Assembly: GCA_947572725.1 (NCBI GenBank)
Contig: CANPDB010000017.1
Span: 1-32,960, forward strand
Direction of reading: 5' to 3'
Length of the DNA: 32,960 nt
Origin: an uncultured Clostridium sp.
Lineage (GTDB): Bacteria; Bacillota; Clostridia; TANB77; CAG-508
Position 1 is the stretch's first letter; each line of letters starts with the position of its first letter. Below, piece after piece: positions 26,884 through 32,960 of this stretch. The notes under the pieces are model-generated. The model worked only from the letters and a program-made list of their open reading frames with translations, searched no databases and was not told the origin of the DNA. The translations under genes and the position numbers were made by a program.

Positions 26884-28170
26884 TTAATTTTTCACAATAG
26901 AAAGCACCATTTTTTCCTCTTTAAATACATCATTTAACATTTGATGCAAATATTCTACATTAAGTCCTTCTATTTCTTCTAAATAATCAAAACTACTTAT
27001 TCCTTTAAAATAGTCTGATAAAAACATTTTTGACATATCTACTATATCATCATAATCCCTGATATATCCACCATAAATCATTTTTTTCATTCTATTAAAA
27101 TCATCATTGTTAATTCCCTCTGTTTTTAATTTCTTTATTTCTTTTTGTAATTCATTATAGACTTTTTCTGGCTTCTCTGCTTGTCCTGTAATTAAAATAT
27201 GTGCATATGTTTTTCCAAATTCGTAATCTGCACTTGGAGCAAAAGATATAATTCCTTCGTCGTATAACTTTTTATACAAATTAGAACTTCTTCCTATTAA
27301 TATGTTTAATAAAATTTGAATTGCGATGTGTTTTTTTACTACTTCACTTTTATTTTCTAAAGAACATTCATTAACTTTGTCTTTAATTCCTATTGTGTAC
27401 ATAGGCCTACTTACTTCTAGTTTTTCTTCTATTTTCTCTTGAACAATATCCTCTGGTTCTTCTGGATATATTCGTTTTATTTTTCCATTTGATTTTTTGT
27501 CAATTAATCTTTTTTGTACTTCTTTTATCATTTCTTCTGGTTTAAAATCTCCACTTACTACTAATAGCATATTAGATGGATTATAAAAAGTATTGTAGCA
27601 TTTATACAATATGTCTTTATCAATCTTACTAATTGTTTCTTGTGTTCCAGTAATATCTATTTTTATTGGGTTATTATGATACATCGCTTTCATAGCATTT
27701 AGATATACTCTCCAGTCTGGATAATCATCATACATCATTATTTCTTGGCCAATAATGCCCTTTTCTTTTTCAACATTTTCATCTGTGAAATATGGATGCT
27801 GTACATAATCCATCAATTCATCCATTGCTTCATAAAAATTGTCTGTACATTCAAATAAATATGCTGTATGGTCATTTGTTGTATAAGCATTTGCATCTAC
27901 TCCTAATGCTGTTAAAGTATCTAAGCTATTTGTTCCATTTTCTTGTTCAAATAATTTGTGCTCTAAAAAATGAGCAACACCATTTGGCACAGTTATTTCT
28001 TTATCTTCACCTGGAACAACGAAAACACTATCATTTGAACCATAGTTTGTTCCCCATATCATATACTTTTTTTCTATTCCTTCTTTAGGAACAATCATAA
28101 CTGTTAAACCATTGTCTAACTTTTCTATATATACTTTTTCTTTTACCTTTAAATTTTCTATAATTTGCAT
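26884..28170 (-). CDS. yfmH: M16 family zinc peptidase, YfmH type
   Basis: Active subunit of an M16 (pitrilysin/processing peptidase) pair, 428 residues. The zinc motif HFLEH (His67, Glu70, His71) is present, with a later Glu in KGIIGQEIMMYDDYPDW as likely third ligand. Family M16 proteins of this kind have been tied to modification of elongation factor P in Bacillus; the substrate here is not known. AAGGA lies 7 bases before ATG. The partner yfmF is upstream on the same strand, with element A4 in between, so a common transcript would have to pass through a 200-base hairpin. Confidence 0.9.
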   Translation of the reverse strand: MQIIENLKVKEKVYIEKLDNGLTVMIVPKEGIEKKYMIWGTNYGSNDSVFVVPGEDKEITVPNGVAHFLEHKLFEQENGTNSLDTLTALGVDANAYTTNDHTAYLFECTDNFYEAMDELMDYVQHPYFTDENVEKEKGIIGQEIMMYDDYPDWRVYLNAMKAMYHNNPIKIDITGTQETISKIDKDILYKCYNTFYNPSNMLLVVSGDFKPEEMIKEVQKRLIDKKSNGKIKRIYPEEPEDIVQEKIEEKLEVSRPMYTIGIKDKVNECSLENKSEVVKKHIAIQILLNILIGRSSNLYKKLYDEGIISFAPSADYEFGKTYAHILITGQAEKPEKVYNELQKEIKKLKTEGINNDDFNRMKKMIYGGYIRDYDDIVDMSKMFLSDYFKGISSFDYLEEIEGLNVEYLHQMLNDVFKEEKMVLSIVKN

Positions 28171-28186
28171 ATTAATTCCTTTCTGC

Positions 28187-28382
28187 TACAGTTCGATTAC
28201 AATTACTTTAAATAGCGCGAAGAAGTTTATATTTCAATATTTTGAAGTGAAATTGTGGGGACCGTTCAAAAATCCTCAAAAGTTCTATGAACTTTTGTTA
28301 GGATTTTTAGAATGGGGATAACGGAAAAATATTTAAATATAAACTTATGGGAGCGAGTAAATAATTTTTTGTTGAACTGTAC
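28187..28382 (+). repeat. Hairpin element A4 (family A core) between yfmF and yfmH
   Basis: Outer arms TACAGTTC/GAACTGTA (28187-28194 with 28374-28381). The core 28205-28363 reads AATAGCGCGAAG, stem AAGTTTATATTT, GTGGGGACC, helix CCGTTC (28262-28267) with GAATGG (28310-28315), CAAAAATCC, apical stem AAAAGTTC/GAACTTTT, GGATTTTTAG, GGGGATAA, the return stem, and GGGAGCGAGTAAATA. It begins five bases after the yfmF stop and its core orientation is antisense to yfmF and yfmH. Confidence 0.85.
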
Positions 28383-28386
28383 ACCT

Positions 28387-29658
28387 TTAATCTTTTAAAA
28401 AATAGATTGTATTAATACTAACTTTATTAGCAATATCTATAATGTTTTCTTTTGTTATTTTATTAACTTTTTCAATATATTCATCAATTGATACCTCTTC
28501 TTGTGATAATTCTTGAGAAAAATAATAACTTATTTGTGTATCTTGCTCGTCTTTAATCGTTTTGATTGTAGCTATAATCCCTTTTTTTACATTATCAATT
28601 TCTTGTTCTGTAAAATCTCCTTTTTTCATATTGTCAATTTGTTCTCTTATTAATTCTAAAGCTTTTTCATAATTTTCAATATCAATTCCACAATTTATAA
28701 ATATATTTCCTTTATGTCGTAAATAACTTGAACTTGCAACATATGCTAGGTTTGCTTTTTCTCTTACGTTTTGGAATAACTTTGAGTTTGCTGTTCCGCC
28801 TAATATGCTATTATATAATAATGTATCATATCGTAAAGCTGCATTTTCAAGATTAACATCTAATCCTAAAATTAATTTTCCTTGTGATACATTCATTGAT
28901 TCTGTAATAACATTTTCTTCTTTATTCTGCTGTTTTTCTGTGATTTTTGGTATATTATATTTTGGTTCTCTTTCTTTTAGTTTCTCTATACTTTCATTTA
29001 ATTTAACAAAATCTATAATTTGTTCATCAATAATTCCAGATACGAATATATCAATTTTACAATTATTAATTAGTTCTTGATAATATTGATATAAATTTTT
29101 ACCATCTATTTTTTTTAAATCTTCTATATATCCAAATTTATATAATCCATATGGCTCGTCTTTGTACATTTCTTCAATACATCTATCTACTGCATATCTT
29201 GCTTTATTATCTATTTTACCTTCAATTCTATTCTTTATATTGTTTTTTTCTTGTTCAACATACTCTTCTTTAAAGCCATCATTTTCAATATATGGATTAA
29301 AAATAATTTCTAATATTCTTTCTAACGAATTTTTTAAGATATCTTCACTGTTTCTTGGTAAAAAATTGTCATTTATAGTTTCAATATAAAACTTAAGTAC
29401 TTGATTATCTGCCATTTTGTCTAGTCCACAGTCAAAACTTGCTCCATACATATCTTCCATTTGCTTACTAATTTCTTCTTGTGAAGTCATATTTTTGCTT
29501 CCTCTTCTTAAGATAGTTGAAATTAGTGCATTTTTAGTTACATTTTCTCTGTTTAATTCTGTTGTCAAAAATATTGCTATTAAATTTGTTTTGAATTTGT
29601 CTGTTTTTATCATATGCAAATTAATACCTTTTTTTATTTCTTTTTTAATATTATTCAT
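28387..29658 (-). CDS. yfmF: M16 family protein lacking the zinc site, YfmF type
   Basis: Partner subunit of the M16 pair, 423 residues from this start. It has the M16 fold text (NALISTILRRGSKNMTSQEEISKQMEDMYGA, QGKLILGLDV, NSKLFQNVREKANLAYVASSS) but no HxxEH, as usual for the non-catalytic half. GGAGGG lies 6-8 bases before the ATG at 29658. The ATG nine codons further upstream (29685) is rejected because it lies in front of that site and inside the palindrome at 29680. Confidence 0.88.
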   Translation of the reverse strand: MNNIKKEIKKGINLHMIKTDKFKTNLIAIFLTTELNRENVTKNALISTILRRGSKNMTSQEEISKQMEDMYGASFDCGLDKMADNQVLKFYIETINDNFLPRNSEDILKNSLERILEIIFNPYIENDGFKEEYVEQEKNNIKNRIEGKIDNKARYAVDRCIEEMYKDEPYGLYKFGYIEDLKKIDGKNLYQYYQELINNCKIDIFVSGIIDEQIIDFVKLNESIEKLKEREPKYNIPKITEKQQNKEENVITESMNVSQGKLILGLDVNLENAALRYDTLLYNSILGGTANSKLFQNVREKANLAYVASSSYLRHKGNIFINCGIDIENYEKALELIREQIDNMKKGDFTEQEIDNVKKGIIATIKTIKDEQDTQISYYFSQELSQEEVSIDEYIEKVNKITKENIIDIANKVSINTIYFLKD

Positions 29659-29679
29659 TATTCCCTCCAATCGAATTTG

Positions 29680-29765
29680 TTGCAATTCACAATTCTATTT
29701 AAGATAGTAAAGAATTATAATATATTATAATGCTTTATCTAATATAAATAAAATTTGAATTGTAA
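29680..29765. repeat. Hairpin element B3, short arm-only copy
   Basis: The spacer 29659-29985 holds this element and a stack of hairpins. TTGCAATTCA at the left mirrors TGAATTGTAA at the right. The inside (TATTTAAGATAGTA, TTATAATATA, AATATAAATAA) follows the order of B2, with ATTATAATATATTATAAT in the middle. It starts 22 bases upstream of the yfmF start codon, so it would lie in the leader or promoter region of that gene. Confidence 0.65.
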
Positions 29766-29816
29766 TATCTATTTACTTTCTATTATTAACAATTATTTCA
29801 TTTTTTATTAAAAAAC

Positions 29817-29913
29817 CAGAATCAAGATTTTGTACGCAGTGCAAACTGCTACAAAATCTAACTTCTGCCATATTTATCTTCTATGGAAAGTTATCATACC
29901 ATGATAACTTTCC
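29817..29913. repeat. Two perfect hairpins behind rpsU
   Basis: First (29817-29867): CAGAA, AGATTTTGT and GCAGT pair in order with ACTGC, ACAAAATCT and TTCTG around the loop GCAA. Second (29885-29913): GGAAAGTTATCAT pairs perfectly over 13 bp with ATGATAACTTTCC around ACC. They lie beyond the rpsU terminator. Confidence 0.65.
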
Positions 29914-29930
29914 TAGAATATAAAAAACAT

Positions 29931-29979
29931 AAAGATTGGAAGTACTAAGCTACTTTATATCTTAGTTCCCCCAATCTTT
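29931..29979 (-). terminator. Terminator of rpsU
   Basis: A 19-bp stem (29931-29949 with 29961-29979), AAAGATTGG...CTAAG with CTTAG...CCAATCTTT, has one mismatch and G-T pairs, and is followed by TTTTTTATA after a few bases. It begins seven bases after the rpsU stop. Confidence 0.75.
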
Positions 29980-29985
29980 TCTTTT

Positions 29986-30156
29986 TTAAAATTTTCTTTT
30001 TCTAGCTGCTTCTGATTTTTTCTTTCTCTTTACGCTAGGTTTTTCATAGTGTTCTCTTTTGCGAACTTCTTGCAATACCCCATTTCTTGCGCATTGTCTT
30101 TTAAATCTTTTTAAAGCATCTTCTATATTTCCATTATTAACTTTTATCTCTGACAT
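29986..30156 (-). CDS. rpsU: 30S ribosomal protein S21
   Basis: S21, a small basic protein of the 30S subunit near the anti-Shine-Dalgarno region. The 56-residue translation starts [20 protein letters not shown], continues through [20 protein letters not shown], and ends in a Lys/Arg-rich tail RKRKF. This matches the family in length and text. GGAGGGG lies upstream of the ATG. It has its own consensus promoter and terminator, so it is a single-gene unit. Confidence 0.96.
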   Translation of the reverse strand: MSEIKVNNGNIEDALKRFKRQCARNGVLQEVRKREHYEKPSVKRKKKSEAARKRKF

Positions 30157-30217
30157 CTATATTCCCCTCCTTCCGGCCCATACGAACTGTATGTGGAATA
30201 ACTTCTATAACGTTTAT

Positions 30218-30246
30218 ATTATACATTAAAGGTTTTTACTTGTCAA
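30218..30246 (-). promoter_or_regulatory. Consensus sigma-A promoter of rpsU
   Basis: Minus strand TTGACA (30241-30246), 17-bp spacer, TATAAT (30218-30223): a full consensus match. A small CATAC/GTATG hairpin lies in the leader. Confidence 0.85.
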
Positions 30247-30264
30247 TAGGTAAAAATCAATCAT

Positions 30265-30786
30265 TTAAAATTCGAATAATACTGCCTTTTTGCCTTCAAT
30301 TGATTTTTTTACGTCAATAATTCTTTGATTGCTTGAACCTCTGAATCGTAATTTAATATCTTTATTTTCTTCTTCAAATTTACCATCGACAATTACATCA
30401 ATATATGATAAAAGCTCAGGTGTTTCTTCCCATTTATTGCACATATCACCCATAACATCCTTATCAAATGTATATCCTGTATAACACCAAATATTTTTAT
30501 CTGGTAATTTTTCTTTAACTTTTCTAAGTAAAGGTAATAATCCTTGCTGATTAATATGTTCTAATGGTTCTCCTCCTAATAATGTTAATCCTGATACATA
30601 TGGATGGTCTAATTCTTTTATTATTTTGTCAATTTCCTTTTCAGTAAATTCCTCTCCATAATTAAAATTCCACGCTTCAGGATTAAAGCAATTTTTACAG
30701 TGATGATTACATCCACTTACAAATACTGATACTCTTACTCCTAATCCATTTGCTATATCTGCTTTTTTTATATCTGCATAATGCAT
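30265..30786 (-). CDS. nrdG: Anaerobic ribonucleotide reductase activating protein
   Basis: Radical SAM enzyme that installs the glycyl radical on NrdD for anaerobic dNTP synthesis. The CxxxCxxC cluster motif is Cys26-Cys30-Cys33 (GCNHHCKNC), followed by FNPEAWNF and the glycine-rich TLLGGEPLEH. The length of 173 residues fits the family. nrdD is not in the window. It follows the J-domain gene by 48 bp and is probably cotranscribed with it; AGGATG lies upstream of the ATG. Points to an anaerobic or facultative lifestyle. Confidence 0.95.
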   Translation of the reverse strand: MHYADIKKADIANGLGVRVSVFVSGCNHHCKNCFNPEAWNFNYGEEFTEKEIDKIIKELDHPYVSGLTLLGGEPLEHINQQGLLPLLRKVKEKLPDKNIWCYTGYTFDKDVMGDMCNKWEETPELLSYIDVIVDGKFEEENKDIKLRFRGSSNQRIIDVKKSIEGKKAVLFEF

Positions 30787-30834
30787 TTTTATCTACATCC
30801 TTTCCTTTATATCTTAGTTTATTTATTATAACTA

Positions 30835-31428
30835 TTAATTAAACATCCAACTAAATAGTGGGTTTTCGAATATAAGCTCTCTCATCCAACCATTAGTGAA
30901 TGGAATAAACCATAAAATAATTCCTAATATTATAAGTATTGCTATTGTCAATAATATTGCATACATATCTATTTTTGTTAAATCCTTAAAACTTATTTTT
31001 TTTGGCTTATTTTTAAAGATTTCTTTTACTAACGCTACTGCTCCTCCAAATGTTCCTATTTGATGTGTTTGTTCCTTTTGATTATTTTGTTTTATCTGCT
31101 CTCTTTGTTGCCTTGGTGACGTTTGTGCTCTTTGTCTTCTCATATTCTGATTGTTTCTATTAATTCTTTCTTGCATAGACTCTTGTTCTTTTACATATTC
31201 TTCTACTTGTTCTCTTTTTAATTCTGCATCATATTGTTCTTTTAAAAATTCATCTGAAAGAATTCTGTATGCTTCATTAATATCTCGTGTTCTTTTTTCT
31301 GCATATTGCTTTTTTTCTCCTACATATAAATCTGGATGATATTTTTTTATTAGTACTCTATATGCTTTTTCTATTACTTCTATAGAAGCGTGCTCATTTA
31401 CTTCTAATATTTCATAATAATTTTTCAT
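30835..31428 (-). CDS. J-domain protein with a C-terminal membrane helix
   Basis: The N-terminal 65 residues are a J domain (YYEILEV, HPD at residues 31-33, INEAYRILSD) that would stimulate a DnaK. It is followed by a Gln/Arg/Asn-rich linker and one membrane helix near residues 155-178 (YAILLTIAILIILGIILWF). It lacks the G/F, zinc-finger and C-terminal domains of DnaJ, so it is a type III J-protein, probably placing Hsp70 at the membrane. The ATG at 31428 is preferred over the one two codons upstream because AAGGAG is 8 bases from it. Confidence 0.88.
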   Translation of the reverse strand: MKNYYEILEVNEHASIEVIEKAYRVLIKKYHPDLYVGEKKQYAEKRTRDINEAYRILSDEFLKEQYDAELKREQVEEYVKEQESMQERINRNNQNMRRQRAQTSPRQQREQIKQNNQKEQTHQIGTFGGAVALVKEIFKNKPKKISFKDLTKIDMYAILLTIAILIILGIILWFIPFTNGWMRELIFENPLFSWMFN

Positions 31429-31475
31429 ATGCATTACTCCTTTTTGAATTCTTTCTCTTTTGATTTTTCATTCAT

Positions 31476-31504
31476 ATTTTATACTAAAAAAATAAAAATA
31501 TCAA
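31476..31504 (-). promoter_or_regulatory. Sigma-A promoter of the J-domain gene
   Basis: Minus strand TTGATA (31499-31504), 17-bp spacer, TAAAAT (31476-31481). Confidence 0.6.
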
Positions 31505-31571
31505 TAAGTTTATTATGAGATTTAAAATTTAATAAATTGTAATTTTGCAGTTATTTTTTCCCTTTATTAGT

Positions 31572-32057
31572 TTATCTGTTGTCAATTTCTTTTGCCAATC
31601 TGCTCTTTTTTAATGTTCCATTTTTAATATGTCTTAGCAAAATCATTGGATTATAGCTATAAGATAACCTTATTTTATAATAATTTATCCATTCTATTAT
31701 GGCAAATATCCAGATGAACATAGCAAAAATCGTTATAACTGTATTGTGGCTATTAATCAATATTACTGGTAATTCTATACAAATCAAAAAAACATCTATT
31801 ATTTTCAAAAAGCTATACATCTTTCGAGTATACCCTTCTGCAAATTTTGGTATTGATAATCTTTTTAATACAATCCACCAATAAATAGAACCTTGAATAA
31901 GAATGAAACTTAATATAATTAATGGATATATTATTGAGAGTATCATCGAAATATTTGTAAGCCATTCTTTTATTACAAAAAAGCATAACCAAAACGATAT
32001 AATAGAAGCTAATTCTCCTGTCCATAATTTTGTCAGCTCCTTCTTTAATTTTTCCAT
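31572..32057 (-). CDS. Small integral membrane protein, function unknown
   Basis: A 161-residue protein not recognised by sequence. Four hydrophobic segments are visible: ASIISFWLCFFVIK, ILSIIYPLIILSFILIQGSIYWW, IIDVFLICIELPVILI and TVITIFAMFIWIFAIIEW. The C-terminus is basic and cytosolic-looking (RHIKNGTLKKSRLAKEIDNR). AAGGAG lies 6 bases before ATG. It lies alone between ftsH and the J-domain gene. Confidence 0.7.
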   Translation of the reverse strand: MEKLKKELTKLWTGELASIISFWLCFFVIKEWLTNISMILSIIYPLIILSFILIQGSIYWWIVLKRLSIPKFAEGYTRKMYSFLKIIDVFLICIELPVILINSHNTVITIFAMFIWIFAIIEWINYYKIRLSYSYNPMILLRHIKNGTLKKSRLAKEIDNR

Positions 32058-32198
32058 AACATTCTCCTTACTAAAAGTTCTAGCATATATATTATCTAAT
32101 AGACTATTTCAATTACAAAATAAACTTTATTTTTTTCTTATACATCTTTTTCCCCTTAAATTTACTAAATTATAATTTCTCGAGATGATTATAACATA

Positions 32199-32233
32199 AA
32201 AGATAGATAATTTTCAAACTATTATCTATCTTT
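32199..32233 (-). terminator. Terminator of ftsH
   Basis: AAAGATAGATAAT (32199-32211) pairs with ATTATCTATCTTT (32221-32233); on the minus strand the stem is followed by TTATGTTAT. It begins 10 bases after the ftsH stop. Confidence 0.75.
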
Positions 32234-32243
32234 CATTTATAAT

Positions 32244-32960
32244 TTATTCTTCTCCAAATATAGCCTCAAATTCTTCTGCTTCGATTTTCTCTTTTTCTAA
32301 AAGAATTCCTGCTACTTGGTGTAACTTATCTACATTATCAGATAAAATTTGTTTTGCTCTATTATATCCTGTATCAATAATTCTCTTTGTTTCTTCATCT
32401 ATAATTCCTGCTGTTTCTTCAGAATATTCTTTGCTTTGAGCAAAATCTCTTCCTAAAAATACCTCTTCTTGACTAGAACCTAGCATTAATGCTCCAATTC
32501 TATCACTCATACCATATTTAGTAACCATACTTCTTGCTATTTTTGTTGCTCTTTCAATATCATTACTTGCACCTGTTGAAATATCATTTAATATAAGAGC
32601 TTCTGCCACTCTACCACCTAATAGAGATACAATATTTTCTTCCATTTCTGTTTTTGACATAAATGATTTATCTTCTGTTGGTCTATACATTGTATATCCT
32701 CCAGCCATACCTCTTGGTACTATTGATATTTGATGAACTGGATCTTGTGTTTCTAAGTAATGACTTACTACAGCATGACCTGCTTCGTGATATGCTACTA
32801 ATCTGTTTTCTTTTTCGCTTCTTACTCTAGTTTTCTTTTCAGGTCCCATCGTTACCTTAACCATAGCATCTTCTATTTCTTTCATTCCAATTTCATTTAA
32901 GTTTCTTCTTGCTGCTAAAAGTGCTGCTTCATTTAATACATTTTCTAGGTCTGCTCCTGC
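32244..32960 (-). CDS. ftsH: ATP-dependent zinc metalloprotease FtsH, C-terminal part
   Basis: Partial gene: the frame is open to the right edge and reads AGADLENVLNEAALLAARRN at its visible start, the end of the AAA module. The zinc motif HEAGH follows (AYHEAGHAVVSHYLE), then IVPRGMAGGYTMY, GGRVAEALILNDISTGASNDIERAT and GYNRAKQILSDN, all FtsH signatures. FtsH degrades membrane and some soluble proteins. The membrane segments and Walker motifs lie beyond the window. The C-terminus (IFGEE) is short, without a long tail. Confidence 0.97.
   Translation of the reverse strand, partial: AGADLENVLNEAALLAARRNLNEIGMKEIEDAMVKVTMGPEKKTRVRSEKENRLVAYHEAGHAVVSHYLETQDPVHQISIVPRGMAGGYTMYRPTEDKSFMSKTEMEENIVSLLGGRVAEALILNDISTGASNDIERATKIARSMVTKYGMSDRIGALMLGSSQEEVFLGRDFAQSKEYSEETAGIIDEETKRIIDTGYNRAKQILSDNVDKLHQVAGILLEKEKIEAEEFEAIFGEE

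Noticed and set aside
32100-32160. A possible 10-codon leader peptide (MYKKKIKFIL) behind an AAGGGG site between ftsH and the membrane protein gene
   Set aside because: Too short to separate from chance in AT-rich DNA, and no attenuator structure follows.

Overview
The window comes from a very AT-rich, low-GC Gram-positive bacterium, most likely an uncultured clostridium of the host-associated type. Support for this: a Spo0E-like phosphatase (sporulation control), cohesin and dockerin domains, a Cys-Gln thioester adhesin, paired M16 peptidases of the YfmF/YfmH type, AGGAGG-type ribosome binding sites, and sigma-A promoters spaced almost always by 17 bp. The species cannot be named from the sequence. 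Nearly all genes lie on the minus strand; the only plus-strand gene is the frameshifted D-Ala-D-Ala carboxypeptidase.

Layout from left to right. 1-4883: a 1561-residue surface adhesin with its terminator and promoter. 5052-5295: a nested hairpin element. 5360-6605: dacA-type carboxypeptidase, broken by one base inside its SGN motif. 6632-8144: acpP and plsX (lipid synthesis). 8173-13842: the str operon read on the minus strand (rpsL, rpsG, fusA, tuf), with long inverted-repeat elements in every spacer. 13846-16331: a coiled-coil protein of unknown function with an apparent frameshift near its start, then a run of hairpins. 16342-21077: trmFO and a SNF2-family helicase, separated by a 249-bp nested element with perfect 34-bp arms. 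21228-26481: a secreted transglutaminase-like protein ending in a dockerin, and a small cell-surface cohesin protein. 26510-29658: a Spo0E-like protein and yfmH/yfmF. 29680-30246: rpsU with hairpins behind it. 30265-32960: nrdG, a J-domain membrane protein, an unknown membrane protein and the C-terminal part of ftsH.

How the genes work together. The core is housekeeping: translation (S12, S7, EF-G, EF-Tu, S21, TrmFO), fatty-acid and phospholipid synthesis (PlsX, AcpP), proteolysis (FtsH, M16 pair) and anaerobic dNTP synthesis (NrdG). Two accessory surface systems stand out: the thioester adhesin, and the adjacent cohesin/dockerin pair that could dock a transglutaminase-like protein on the cell surface.

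The most unusual signal is outside the genes. At least nine intergenic spacers hold large, often nested inverted repeats. They fall into families that share unpaired core motifs, while their stems change in a base-pair-preserving way (CC/GG against TC/GA; G-U wobbles on one strand only). Cores and outer arms occur in different combinations, and some arms are found without a core. This looks like a family of structured RNAs or hairpin mobile elements that colonised the 3' ends of genes. All matches were found by eye; no database search or folding calculation was run.
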